DNA of 64,000 bases from Arthrobacter sp. MYb23. GTDB taxonomy: Bacteria > Actinomycetota > Actinomycetes > Actinomycetales > Micrococcaceae. This document shows, in pieces, positions 50,584 through 60,077 of the stretch (the first letter of the stretch is position 1; each line of letters starts with the position of its first letter). Below the pieces are notes generated by a model. It saw only the letters and a program-made list of their open reading frames with translations, made no database searches and was not told the DNA's origin. Both the position numbers and the translations under genes were made by a program. The stretch is taken from the NCBI RefSeq assembly GCF_002979775.1, contig NZ_PCPR01000019.1:1-64000 (forward strand), written 5' to 3'.

Positions 50584-53500
50584 TCAGGCTCCTGCCTTCG
50601 TGACGGTGACCTTCGGTTCGTCGACGTCAGCCACTGTGACCTCAAGTTCCAACGTCAGCGTTTCGGTCTTGACGAGCTCAGCGTTGGCTTCCAAGGCGTC
50701 GACGACGTCCTGTGCGGCCTCCACCGAGGTACGGATGCGGTCGCTGACGTTCAGGCCGGCGTCCTTGCGTGCTTGCTGGATGGCGCGCACCATATCACGG
50801 GCCAAGCCTTCTGCAGCCAGTTCCGGAGTGACCTCGGTGTTGAGGACCACAAAGCCTCCGCCGGGAAGCACGGCAACTGCCTTCTTGGCGGCAGCACCGC
50901 CGTCGGCAGCTTCTGCCACCACCGTCTCCAGCGTGTATTCCTGGGGCTCCAGTTCCAGGCCACCGGCCACCACGACGCCGGCATCGCTGACGGACCAGTC
51001 ACCGGACTTTGAGCCCTTGATGGCTTGCTGAACGTTCTTGCCCAGGCGCGGGCCAGCGGCACGGGCATTCACCACGAGCTTCTGCTCGATGCCGAACTCC
51101 TCCGGCGAAGCAGTAGCGGCGTCGAGCAAACGGACCGAACGCAGGTTCAGCTCATCAGCGACGACGGCGGCAAAGCCTTCCAGCACATCTGCACCGGGTG
51201 CCACCACGGTCAGTTCCTGCAACGGCAGGCGAACACGCAGGTTCGCTGCCTTGCGCAAGCTGGAACCGGTTGAACAGATCTGCTGGACCCGGTCCATCGC
51301 CTCAACCAGTTCAGGGTTGGAGGGGAACAGCGAAGCGTCCGGCCAGTCCGCCAAGTGCACCGAACGGCCACCCGTCAGACCGCGCCAGATCTCTTCTGAC
51401 ACCAGCGGGAGCAAGGAAGCAGAGACACGGCACACCGTCTCAAGAGCCGTGTAAAGGGCGTCGAAGGCGTCAACATTCTCGTCGAAGAAGCGCTGTCGGC
51501 TGCGGCGGACGTACCAGTTGGTGAGCATGTCCAAGTAGCTGCGCAGTTCATCGCAGGCACCGGAGATGTCGTACGTGTCCAGGCTGGTAGTGACGTTGCG
51601 GACCAGGTCCCCGGTATTGGCCAGGAGGTACTGATCCAGCGTGTCGGCGTAACCGTCATAGCGCAGCTTGGCCTCGTAGCCGGAGCCACCGTTGGCAGCG
51701 TTCGTGTACAAAGTGAAGAAGCTGTACACGTTCCACAGCGGCAGGATGACCTGACGAACGCCGTCGCGGATGCCCTGTTCGGTGACCACCAGGTTGCCAC
51801 CGCGCAGGATGGGGCTGGACATGAGGAACCAGCGCATGGCATCGGAACCGTCGCGGTCCAGGACCTCGGACACGTCCGGGTAGTTGCGCAGGCTCTTGGA
51901 CATCTTCTGTCCATCGGAGCCCAGCACGATGCCGTGGCTGATGACATTGCGGAACGCCGGCCGGTCGAACAGTGCGGTGGACAGGATGTGGAGCATGTAG
52001 AACCAGCCACGGGTCTGGCCGATGTACTCCACGATGAAGTCCGCGGGGTTGTGGGTGTCGAACCAGTCCTGGTTCTGGAATGGGTAGTGGACCTGGCCGT
52101 AAGGCATGGATCCGGAGTCGAACCACACGTCCAGCACGTCCTCCACGCGGCGCATGGTGGATTTCCCCGTGGGGTCGTCCGGGTTGGGCCGCGTCAGCTC
52201 GTCGATGAACGGGCGGTGCAGGTCCACCTGTCCTTCATTGTTGACGGGCAGGCGGCCGAAGTCGGACTCCATCTCGGCCAAGGAACCATAGACGTCCGTG
52301 CGAGGGTACTCGGGATCGTCAGACTGCCACACCGGGATGGGCGAACCCCAGTAGCGGTTACGGCTGATAGACCAGTCGCGGGCGTTGTCCAGCCACTTGC
52401 CGAACTGGCCGTCCTTGACGTTGCCAGGGATCCAGTTGATCTCCTGGTTCAGCTCGGACATGCGGTCCTTGAACTTGGTGACCTCCACGTACCAGGACGA
52501 TACCGCGCGGTAGATCAGAGGGTTCCGGCAGCGCCAGCAGTGCGGGTAGCTGTGCTCGTAGCTGGCCTGGCGGACCAAGCGGCCATCGGCGCGGAGCACC
52601 TGGGTGATGGGCTTGTTGGCGTCGAAGACCTGCAGGCCCACGATGGATGCCAGTTCACCGTTTGCAAACAGGGGCAGGAACTTGGCGCCCTCATCCACGG
52701 AGAGGACCACGGGGATGCCGGCGTCTTCACAGACCTTCTGGTCATCCTCACCGTAGGCCGGAGCCTGGTGAACGATGCCGGTGCCGTCAGTGGTGGTGAC
52801 GTAATCGGCCACCAGGAATCGCCAGGCGTTTTCCGTGCCGTACTTCTCGGCATCGGCAAAGTCATTCCACAGCGGTTCGTACTCCAAGCCCGCCAGCTCG
52901 GCACCCGTGTGAGTGGACACAACAGCGGCAGTAGCGGCAGCGGCGTCGTCGTACCCCAGGTCCTTGGCATAGGACCCCAGCAGGTCAGCGGCCAGCATGA
53001 AGCTGCCCGTCACCGGAGCCTCAGCGGATGCCGCCTTCACGCCGTTGGGTCCTGCGGGCAGGACGGCATAGGAGATGTCAGGCCCGACGGCGAGCGCCAG
53101 GTTGGTGGGTAGCGTCCAGGGCGTGGTGGTCCAGGCGAGCGCCTGCACGCCTTCCAGCGACGTGGAGAGTGCGGTGTCTCCGGCCTTGATGGGGAACGTG
53201 ACCGTGACGGTCTGGTCCTGGCGGTTCTTGTAGACGTCGTCGTCCATGCGGAGTTCGTGGTTGGACAGCGGCGTCTCGTCCTTCCAGCAGTACGGAAGGA
53301 CACGGTAGCCGTTGTAGGTGAGGCCCTTCTCGTGAAGTTGCTTGAAGGCCCAGAGTACGGACTCCATGTACTCGACGTTGAGGGTCTTGTAGTCGTTCTC
53401 GAAGTCAACCCAGCGGGCCTGGCGGGTGACGTAGGCCTTCCACTCGTTGGCGTACTTCATGACGGAGGCACGGCAGGCGTCATTGAACTTATCGATGCCC

Positions 53501-53880
53501 ATGGCTTCGATCTGCGTCTTGTCCGTCATGCCCAGCTGCTTCATGGCTTCGAGCTCTGCCGGCAGTCCGTGCGTGTCCCAGCCGAAGCGGCGCTCCACTC
53601 GCTTGCCGCGCTGGGTCTGGTAGCGGCCTACCAGGTCCTTGGCGTAGCCGGTCAGCAGGTGGCCGTAGTGCGGGAGGCCGTTGGCGAAGGGAGGGCCATC
53701 GTAGAAGACGAACTCGTTGCTGCCGTCCGTGCCCGCATCGCGTTGGTCGATGCTGGCTTGGAAGGTGCCGTCTTCATCCCAGTATTTGAGGATGCGCTCT
53801 TCGATTTCCGGGAACTTCACGGAAGCGGACACGCCGTGCGTGCCGGACGAAGACGCTGAGGCCTTGGGGTAGTGGGTCAT
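50584..53880 (-). CDS. ileS: Isoleucyl-tRNA synthetase
   Basis: IleS charges tRNA-Ile. The 1098-residue protein has the class I signatures PPFANGLPHYGH (HYGH at 71-74) and KMSKS near residue 657-661. Its length and these signatures place it with the long, eukaryote-like IleS type known to be naturally tolerant of mupirocin. The start at 53880 follows AGGATATGAG; the longer open frame runs into the T-box leader and is not coding. Expression is probably controlled by that leader. Confidence 0.98.
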   Translation of the reverse strand: MTHYPKASASSSGTHGVSASVKFPEIEERILKYWDEDGTFQASIDQRDAGTDGSNEFVFYDGPPFANGLPHYGHLLTGYAKDLVGRYQTQRGKRVERRFGWDTHGLPAELEAMKQLGMTDKTQIEAMGIDKFNDACRASVMKYANEWKAYVTRQARWVDFENDYKTLNVEYMESVLWAFKQLHEKGLTYNGYRVLPYCWKDETPLSNHELRMDDDVYKNRQDQTVTVTFPIKAGDTALSTSLEGVQALAWTTTPWTLPTNLALAVGPDISYAVLPAGPNGVKAASAEAPVTGSFMLAADLLGSYAKDLGYDDAAAATAAVVSTHTGAELAGLEYEPLWNDFADAEKYGTENAWRFLVADYVTTTDGTGIVHQAPAYGEDDQKVCEDAGIPVVLSVDEGAKFLPLFANGELASIVGLQVFDANKPITQVLRADGRLVRQASYEHSYPHCWRCRNPLIYRAVSSWYVEVTKFKDRMSELNQEINWIPGNVKDGQFGKWLDNARDWSISRNRYWGSPIPVWQSDDPEYPRTDVYGSLAEMESDFGRLPVNNEGQVDLHRPFIDELTRPNPDDPTGKSTMRRVEDVLDVWFDSGSMPYGQVHYPFQNQDWFDTHNPADFIVEYIGQTRGWFYMLHILSTALFDRPAFRNVISHGIVLGSDGQKMSKSLRNYPDVSEVLDRDGSDAMRWFLMSSPILRGGNLVVTEQGIRDGVRQVILPLWNVYSFFTLYTNAANGGSGYEAKLRYDGYADTLDQYLLANTGDLVRNVTTSLDTYDISGACDELRSYLDMLTNWYVRRSRQRFFDENVDAFDALYTALETVCRVSASLLPLVSEEIWRGLTGGRSVHLADWPDASLFPSNPELVEAMDRVQQICSTGSSLRKAANLRVRLPLQELTVVAPGADVLEGFAAVVADELNLRSVRLLDAATASPEEFGIEQKLVVNARAAGPRLGKNVQQAIKGSKSGDWSVSDAGVVVAGGLELEPQEYTLETVVAEAADGGAAAKKAVAVLPGGGFVVLNTEVTPELAAEGLARDMVRAIQQARKDAGLNVSDRIRTSVEAAQDVVDALEANAELVKTETLTLELEVTVADVDEPKVTVTKAGA

Positions 53881-53929
53881 CTCATATCCTGTGATAGCTG
53901 GTTGACTGTCAGGATGCGAGGACGGCTTC

Positions 53930-54115
53930 TGTGCTGCCTGTCGGCTGCGCAGGTACCGCGGTACCACCTCACTTACCGGAATACGGGATCCCGGCCTCTC
54001 GTTACTGCTGTGACGGGCTTACCCGTCCGGTTCTACTGGGCACCTGCCACCTTGCTGATGGTTGGTGCCGTTCTTCCGGAAGCTCACCGGTGATGGCCGG
54101 GTCAAAGCTGGTCCT
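53930..54115 (-). promoter_or_regulatory. T-box leader of ileS
   Basis: On the minus strand the T-box sequence GTGAGGTGGTACCGCGG occurs at 53955-53971, with GTGAGG able to pair with CCTCGC further on, as in the antiterminator/antisequestrator helix. Upstream, GGAAGAACGG and a candidate Ile specifier ATC (54092-54094, in GGCCATCACCGG) fit the short stem I of actinobacterial ileS T-boxes. No terminator T-run is seen between it and the start, so control is probably at translation. The leader covers most of the 300-base gap upstream of ileS; the remainder (to 54183) shows no gene. Confidence 0.88.
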
Positions 54116-54183
54116 TCAAGTCTAGCGGCAGTGGGACGCCTGCTCTACCCGGACGTTCATCCCCTGGTGGGAGCCCAGCAGCC

Positions 54184-55251
54184 ATGGCGGTGAATAGACT
54201 CGAAGCCATGACGCACCCATCCCCCGCCCTTCCAGCAACCAGACCGGCTCGACGCCGGCCTTCCGTGGCATGGTCCGTGCTGGCTCTGCTGATGGTGCTG
54301 CCGGTGGCGGGGGTATCAATGTTCCGGGCAATCCCTGTGGAATGGCCCCTCATCGTGGTGCAACTGCTGTCCTTCACACCTTGGATGGTGGTGCCCGCTC
54401 TCGTCGCCGTGATCCTGGCCTTGGCAGGACGCCGCCTCTGGGTGGTCATCACGACGGCGGCCCTGCTGGCAGTCCAGCTGTTCTGGCTGTTTCCGCTGGA
54501 CGCCGGAAAGGAGCAAGACCTTCCTGCAGGGACTGCATCCGTCCCCGTGGAAGTGATGAGCCTGAACTCTGAATACGGGGAAGCGGACGCCGCCAGCATC
54601 GTGCGGCTTGTCCGTGAGAACGGCATTCAACTGCTGGCTCTTCAGGAACATACACAGGGACTTGAGGACCGCCTGCAGTCCGAGGGCTTGGATCAACTGT
54701 TGCCGAACCGGCTCAGTGAACCCAGTGACGACGCGTCTGGTGGGGCCGTGTATTCGGTGTTCCCGCTGGAGGCCGTGGGACTTCTGCCTGACACCCCTTT
54801 CCGCATGGACGTCACGCGGGTACTCATCACGGATGCGGGGGCTGGTACAACGGCCACCTTGAACCTCACCAATGTCCACGCCCTTCCGCCCGTTGATGAG
54901 CGGATCGGTCAGTGGCGCAGCGACTTGGACAAAGTGGCCCGCCAGGCATCCCGCCCAGGAAGTCAGTTGCTGATGGGTGACTACAACGCCACGTACGATC
55001 ACTCCGAATTCAGGGCGTTGCTGGATACTGCCCTGGCAGGTCAAGACGGCAGGAAGCTGGTGGATGTGGGGACGGCCTCCGGCGGGCGGTTCTCCCCCAC
55101 GTGGCCGATGGAGGGTCCGCCGCTGCCCGGGATCGTCATCGATCACATGGTGACGTCTCCCCGGATCAGCAGCAGCGACTACTCGGTCCATCAGATTCCC
55201 GGCAGCGATCATGCGGCCATCATGGCCCGGCTGGTCATTTCCGCCGGATAA
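54184..55251 (+). CDS. Membrane-anchored endonuclease/exonuclease/phosphatase family protein
   Basis: The 355-residue protein has three N-terminal membrane segments (about residues 28-48, 53-75 and 78-100) and an external EEP domain. EEP motifs seen are VMSLNSEYG, LALQEHT (Glu), MGDYNATYDHSEF and the C-terminal GSDHAAI. Possible substrates are nucleic acids, lipids or phosphoesters outside the cell; this cannot be decided. The ATG at 54184 has GGGAG nine bases upstream; ATG 54208 is an alternative. Confidence 0.85.
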   Translation: MAVNRLEAMTHPSPALPATRPARRRPSVAWSVLALLMVLPVAGVSMFRAIPVEWPLIVVQLLSFTPWMVVPALVAVILALAGRRLWVVITTAALLAVQLFWLFPLDAGKEQDLPAGTASVPVEVMSLNSEYGEADAASIVRLVRENGIQLLALQEHTQGLEDRLQSEGLDQLLPNRLSEPSDDASGGAVYSVFPLEAVGLLPDTPFRMDVTRVLITDAGAGTTATLNLTNVHALPPVDERIGQWRSDLDKVARQASRPGSQLLMGDYNATYDHSEFRALLDTALAGQDGRKLVDVGTASGGRFSPTWPMEGPPLPGIVIDHMVTSPRISSSDYSVHQIPGSDHAAIMARLVISAG

Positions 55252-55281
55252 GTCGTTCCCGCCGGATAACGCGTCGGCAAG

Positions 55282-55356
55282 CCGCTAAACCGTGGCTGGC
55301 CGGCAACGGTTTAGCGGCGGGGCAACGGCTTTAGCGGCGGGGCAACGGCTTTAGCC
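55282..55356. repeat. Inverted plus tandem repeat between EEP and SDR genes
   Basis: Arms ccgctaaaccgt (55282-55293) and acggtttagcgg (55306-55317) form a perfect 12-bp hairpin. The unit caacggctttagcggcgggg is then repeated about 2.6 times from 55304 into the SDR stop. The hairpin probably terminates both convergent genes, and the tandem copies look like slippage. Confidence 0.75.
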
Positions 55357-56130
55357 TTCTTTGCGGACCAGCTTGTGATTGGCAGCCTGCGCCACTGGGC
55401 GGACCACAATCTGGTCGAGGTTCACGTGGTGCGGCAGTGACACGGCGTACTTGACCACGTCTGCCACATCCCCGGCGGTCAGGGGCTTCTCAACACCTGC
55501 ATAGACTTTGGCGGCTGCATCTTTGTCGCCCAAGCGGTTCAGGGCGAATTCCTCTGTATAAACCAGGCCCGGAGCCACTTCGATGACCCGGACGTTGTTG
55601 CCCACCTCTTCCAGGCGCAGGGCATTGGTCATGGCGTGCTGGGCAAACTTTGCTGCGTTGTAGCCAGCGCCTCCCTCGTAGGCAGACAGTCCGGCCGTCG
55701 AAGTCAGGTTCAGGACAGTTCCTTCGCCATTCTCCCGGAGCATGGGCAGGAAGGCACGGGTGATCTTCATGGTGCCCAGGACGTTCACCTGGTACATCCA
55801 GTCCCAGTCTTCCGTGTCCGCGTTTGCGATGGTGTCCGCACCGCGGGCACCACCGGCGATGTTGATGAGGGTGTCAGCACCTCCGGCTTTGGTGACGGCC
55901 GCGAGCAAGGCCGCTACGTCGTCGTCGTTGGTGATGTCTGCGGGGAACGGCACTGCGCCGGTTTCGGCGCCCAGGGCCCCCAGCCTGTCAGCCCTGCGCG
56001 CTACGGCGAAGACTTTCCATCCGGTGGAGACCAAAGCCTTGACGGTAGCCTCGCCGATTCCGGTGCTGGCCCCGGTTACAACGGCCGTCTTGTTCTGTAC
56101 TGCAGGTGTAGTGTGTGCTGCCAAAGTCAT
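55351..56130 (-). CDS. Short-chain dehydrogenase/reductase
   Basis: The 259-residue SDR has the cofactor motif TGASTGIGE (residues 19-27), the NIAGG segment, the catalytic Ser (LTSTAG) and Tyr-x3-Lys (YNAAK). An Arg pair after beta-2 (ARRADRL) suggests NADPH preference. The substrate is unknown. It resembles YdfG-type SDRs acting on small hydroxy acids. It is divergent from valS, with 72 bases between. Confidence 0.93.
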   Translation of the reverse strand: MTLAAHTTPAVQNKTAVVTGASTGIGEATVKALVSTGWKVFAVARRADRLGALGAETGAVPFPADITNDDDVAALLAAVTKAGGADTLINIAGGARGADTIANADTEDWDWMYQVNVLGTMKITRAFLPMLRENGEGTVLNLTSTAGLSAYEGGAGYNAAKFAQHAMTNALRLEEVGNNVRVIEVAPGLVYTEEFALNRLGDKDAAAKVYAGVEKPLTAGDVADVVKYAVSLPHHVNLDQIVVRPVAQAANHKLVRKEG

Positions 56131-56202
56131 GGCACCACACTATCGGCCGTGCGGGGTTCTGCTGCGGCGGGCTGTAACGCCAGGCCATGAAACAATTGGT
56201 CC

Positions 56203-58824
56203 ATGGCTGAATCAACGCAGGGTACAGACACGCCCGCCACCGCCCCCATCAACGTTCCCGACAAGCCGGCCCTTGAAGGCCTCGAGGCTGCCTTGACGCA
56301 GCGCTGGCTGGAAGAAGGAACCTACAAGTTCAACCCGGACACCACACGGGAGCAGGTCTACTCGATCGACACTCCCCCGCCCACGGCATCCGGCTCGCTC
56401 CACGTGGGCCACATGTTCTCCTTCACCCAGACTGACGTCCAGGCCCGCTACATGCGCATGACCGGCAAGAACGTCTTCTACCCCATGGGTTGGGACGACA
56501 ACGGCTTGCCCACCGAGCGCCGCGTCCAGAACTACTATGGCGTCCGTTGCGATCCCGCCATCCCGTACAAGGCTGACTACACACCCCCGGCACAGCCGGC
56601 CAAGAACCAGCGCGACTTCGACGTCGTATCGCGCCAGAACTTCATCGAACTGTGCGAGGAACTCGCCGTTGAGGACGAGAAAGTCTTCGAGAACCTCTTC
56701 CAGACCCTCGGCCTGTCGGTCGACTGGGATCTGACATACCGCACCATTGACGACACCTCCCGCGCCGTATCCCAGCGTGCCTTCCTTGCCAACCTGTCCG
56801 CCGGTGACGCCTACATGGCCGAGGCCCCCACACTGTGGGATGTGACGTTCCGCACCGCGGTGGCACAGGCCGAGCTTGAGGACCGCGAAGTTGCAGGCGC
56901 TTACTACCGCTACCCGTTCTTCACCGAAGACGGCGAAAAGATCTTCATCGAAACCACGAGGCCGGAACTTCTCGCGGCGTGCGCGGCTTTGGTGGCAAAC
57001 CCCGACGACGAGCGGTACCAGCCGCTGTTCGGCAAGACCGTCACGTCCCCGCTGTTCGACGTCGAGCTCGAGGTCAAGGCCCACCCGCTCGCCAAGGCGG
57101 ACAAGGGCTCGGGCATCGCCATGGTCTGTACGTTCGGCGACCTGACCGACGTCACCTGGTGGCGCGAACTCCAGCTGCCTACCCGCGCCATCATGGGCCG
57201 CGACGGCCGCATCATTGCCGACGCCCCCGAGTGGATCACTACCGAGGCCGGCAAGGAAGCCTACGCCGCGATCGCCGGCAAGACTGCCTTCTCCGCCAAG
57301 GAAGCCGTGGTTGAACTTCTCAAAGCAGCCGACCTTCTGGACGGCGAACCAAAGAAGATCACCCACCCGGTGAACTTCTTCGAGAAGGGCGACAAGCCCC
57401 TTGAGGTTGTCACGTCCCGTCAGTGGTACATCCGCAACGGTGGCCGCGACGAGGAACGCCGCGAACGCCTCATCGGCCGGGGCCAGGAAATCACCTTCCA
57501 CCCGGCGTTCATGCGTTCCCGCTACGAGAACTGGATCGCAGGCCTGAACGGTGACTGGCTCGTATCCCGCCAGCGCTTCTTCGGTGTGCCCATTCCCGTC
57601 TGGTATCCGTTGGACGCCCAAGGCAACCCGGACTACGACAACCCGATTATTCCGTCGGACGAGATGCTGCCGGTAGACCCTGCCGCGGACGCTGCTCCCG
57701 GTTTTGAGGAGTCGCAGCGCGATCAGGCCAACGGCTTCACTGGTGACGCCGACGTTCTGGATACGTGGGCAACGTCCTCCCTGACCCCGCAGATTGTGGG
57801 TGGCTGGAGCCGTGACGAGGACCTGTTCTCCAAGGTCTACCCCTTCGACCTCCGTCCGCAGGGTCACGACATCATCCGCACCTGGCTGTTCTCCTCGGCC
57901 GTTCGCGCGGATGCCCTGCAGAAGAGCGCCCCGTGGAAGCACGCGGCCATCTCCGGCTGGATCCTTGACCCGGACCGCAAGAAGATGTCCAAATCCAAGG
58001 GCAACGTTGTAGTGCCCACCGAGGTGCTCAATGAGTACGGTTCTGATGCCGTCCGCTACTGGGCAGCTTCAGCCAAGCTCGGTGCTGACACGGCCTACGA
58101 GATCGCCCAGATGAAGATCGGCCGCCGCCTCGCCATCAAGCTGCTCAACGCCTCAAAGTTCGTCTTGAACCTCGGCGCAACTGAGAACTCGGTAGTGTCC
58201 GGCGACCTCTCAGTGTTGACCAACCCGTTGGACCGTGCGCTGCTCGCGCAACTGTCCGACGTCGTTGCCCAGTCCACCAAGGCTTTCGAGAACTACGACT
58301 ACGCCCGTGCACTCCAGATCACCGAGTCGTTCTTCTGGCAGTTCACGGACGACTACGTGGAGCTCATCAAGGACCGTGCCTACGGTGCCGCGGGCGACAC
58401 CGAGCAGGCATCCGTCCTGGCCGCGTTGGCGACAACGCTGGACTCGCTGCTCCGCCTCTTCGCACCGTTCCTGCCTTTCGCAACCGAAGAGGTCTGGGGC
58501 TGGTGGCGTTCAGGATCAGTTCACCGTGCAGACTGGCCGGCGGCCCTGGAGATCACCGATGGCGATACCACCATGCTCGGCACAGTGGGTGTAGCACTCA
58601 GCGGTATCCGCAAGGCCAAGTCCGAGGCCAAGGTCAAGCAGCGGACCGCGGTTCTCTCGGCAGCCATCACTGCATCCGAGGTACTGGTAGCCCAGTTGAA
58701 GGCCGGCCTGGGTGACTTGAAGGCCGCCGCGAACGCGCAGGAAATCACGCTCCAATCCGGCGAGGGTGAATTGACTGTCAGCGACGTCGTTCTGGCTCCC
58801 GCCGAGGAAACGCCTGCGTCCTAG
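56203..58824 (+). CDS. valS: Valyl-tRNA synthetase
   Basis: ValS charges tRNA-Val and edits misactivated threonine. The 873-residue protein has the class I signatures HVGH at 67-70 and KMSKS at 594-598, the editing domain between, an anticodon-binding region with a FLPFATEEVW motif, and a C-terminal coiled arm. It is a monocistronic gene ending at a terminator. Confidence 0.98.
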   Translation: MAESTQGTDTPATAPINVPDKPALEGLEAALTQRWLEEGTYKFNPDTTREQVYSIDTPPPTASGSLHVGHMFSFTQTDVQARYMRMTGKNVFYPMGWDDNGLPTERRVQNYYGVRCDPAIPYKADYTPPAQPAKNQRDFDVVSRQNFIELCEELAVEDEKVFENLFQTLGLSVDWDLTYRTIDDTSRAVSQRAFLANLSAGDAYMAEAPTLWDVTFRTAVAQAELEDREVAGAYYRYPFFTEDGEKIFIETTRPELLAACAALVANPDDERYQPLFGKTVTSPLFDVELEVKAHPLAKADKGSGIAMVCTFGDLTDVTWWRELQLPTRAIMGRDGRIIADAPEWITTEAGKEAYAAIAGKTAFSAKEAVVELLKAADLLDGEPKKITHPVNFFEKGDKPLEVVTSRQWYIRNGGRDEERRERLIGRGQEITFHPAFMRSRYENWIAGLNGDWLVSRQRFFGVPIPVWYPLDAQGNPDYDNPIIPSDEMLPVDPAADAAPGFEESQRDQANGFTGDADVLDTWATSSLTPQIVGGWSRDEDLFSKVYPFDLRPQGHDIIRTWLFSSAVRADALQKSAPWKHAAISGWILDPDRKKMSKSKGNVVVPTEVLNEYGSDAVRYWAASAKLGADTAYEIAQMKIGRRLAIKLLNASKFVLNLGATENSVVSGDLSVLTNPLDRALLAQLSDVVAQSTKAFENYDYARALQITESFFWQFTDDYVELIKDRAYGAAGDTEQASVLAALATTLDSLLRLFAPFLPFATEEVWGWWRSGSVHRADWPAALEITDGDTTMLGTVGVALSGIRKAKSEAKVKQRTAVLSAAITASEVLVAQLKAGLGDLKAAANAQEITLQSGEGELTVSDVVLAPAEETPAS

Positions 58825-58885
58825 CAAGATAGGCCCATGATCATGGGCCGCCCGATTTTGGGACAATCCGATTTTGGGCAAAGGG

Positions 58886-58921
58886 GAAGCCCCATCAGCG
58901 TTTTGCCGTTGGTGGGGCTTC
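58886..58921 (+). terminator. Terminator after valS
   Basis: gaagccccatc pairs with ggtggggcttc (one G-U) across a 14-base loop and is followed by GACTTTTC on the plus strand, 61 bases past the valS stop. Confidence 0.8.
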
Positions 58922-59191
58922 GACTTTTCGGCTGTCTGGTGATGTCTTGACAGTCTGGCGGAATCCTTGGAATTTCAGGTCTTCCTACCTCATCACTGGT
59001 AGGTTACTTCCAACTTTGCCGAAGGCTGCGTTGGTTGCAATCACTGAATCTTTGGTTTCCGTGTCCCTCTTCTTTCGAAGTGGGTAAGAACCATTGTTGT
59101 CCCGTTGAGGATGATGCACAAGGCCTTTGGAAGAACTACAAACCTGTAGTTTTCCTGCCGTTGATCAGCCAGCTGTGGCAGAGTATTGATC
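58922..59191 (+). promoter_or_regulatory. Intergenic region upstream of the Fpg-like gene
   Basis: This gene-free stretch contains a TTGACA hexamer (58947-58952) with AATTTC 18 bases further on, a weak promoter candidate. It is AT-richer than its flanks, and no convincing gene is seen. Confidence 0.4.
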
Positions 59192-60067
59192 ATGCCGGAA
59201 CTCCCCGAAGTGCACGGCCTGTGCATGTACTTGGACACCCAACTCCATGGAGCCGTGCTGACCGAGGTCCGCATCAACTCCTTTTCTGCGCTCAAGACGG
59301 CGGATCCTCCCTATACGGCTCTTGAAGGCCGGACGATCCTTGGTGCACAGCGCATCGGTAAGTTCGTTTGCCTCGACGCAGACGGCCTGTTCTTTGTGTT
59401 TCACTTGGCAAAGGCCGGCTGGGTCAGGTACACCGAACACCCGTCCTCTGCCGGATTGCGCATGGGCAAAAGCAACATCTCGGCGCGACTCCTGCTCCAC
59501 CGGCCTGCCGACGACGCCCACATTGGCGTGGACCTGACCGAAGCAGGAACCAAGAAGAGCCTCGCCATCTATGTGGTGAAGGATCCTCAGGATGTTCCAG
59601 GGATAGCCACGCTGGGACCGGAACCCCTCAGCCCCGATTTTGACGTTGCTGCGCTGGCAGGCATTGTGGGATCAAGCTCGCAGCAGATCAAAGGCCTCCT
59701 GCGCAGCCAGAGCGTGATTGCTGGAATCGGCAACGCCTACAGCGACGAGATTCTCCACGCCGCCAGGATTTCGCCCTTTGCCACCGCAAAAACCCTCGAC
59801 CAGGCAACGGTGAACCGGCTCTATGAAGCCATGCAGGAGGTCCTGGTGGGTGCCGTCAGCGCAGCAGCCGGCAAACCATCAAGCGAACTTAAAGACACCA
59901 AGCGCAGCAACTTCCGGGTACATGCCAGGACCGGTCAGCCCTGCCCGGTGTGTGGGGATACCGTGCGTGAGGTGTCCTTTGCGGACACCTCACTTCAGTA
60001 TTGCGCCACGTGCCAGACCCACGGGAAGATCCTCGCAGACAGACGTACCTCGCGGTTCCTGAAATAG
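59192..60067 (+). CDS. Fpg/Nei-family DNA glycosylase
   Basis: This is a base-excision repair enzyme for oxidised bases. The start is fixed by the catalytic N-terminus Pro2-Glu3 (MPELPEV). The 291-residue protein also has the helix-two-turn-helix GIGNAYSDEILHAARISP and a C-terminal zinc finger with CPVC and CATC. The open frame starts two codons earlier but the conserved Pro must follow Met directly. Whether it prefers 8-oxoguanine (Fpg) or pyrimidines (Nei) is not clear. Confidence 0.93.
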   Translation: MPELPEVHGLCMYLDTQLHGAVLTEVRINSFSALKTADPPYTALEGRTILGAQRIGKFVCLDADGLFFVFHLAKAGWVRYTEHPSSAGLRMGKSNISARLLLHRPADDAHIGVDLTEAGTKKSLAIYVVKDPQDVPGIATLGPEPLSPDFDVAALAGIVGSSSQQIKGLLRSQSVIAGIGNAYSDEILHAARISPFATAKTLDQATVNRLYEAMQEVLVGAVSAAAGKPSSELKDTKRSNFRVHARTGQPCPVCGDTVREVSFADTSLQYCATCQTHGKILADRRTSRFLK

Positions 60068-60077
60068 AAGTTAACCG

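Noticed and set aside
51934..53112. A 392-codon open frame on the plus strand
   Set aside because: It is antisense to ileS, with no independent start signal.
55304..55356. Possible CRISPR-like array
   Set aside because: The units are adjacent with no spacers and there are only about 2.6 of them. It is a simple tandem repeat.
56212..57942. A 576-codon open frame on the minus strand
   Set aside because: It is antisense to valS, which has intact class I synthetase motifs.
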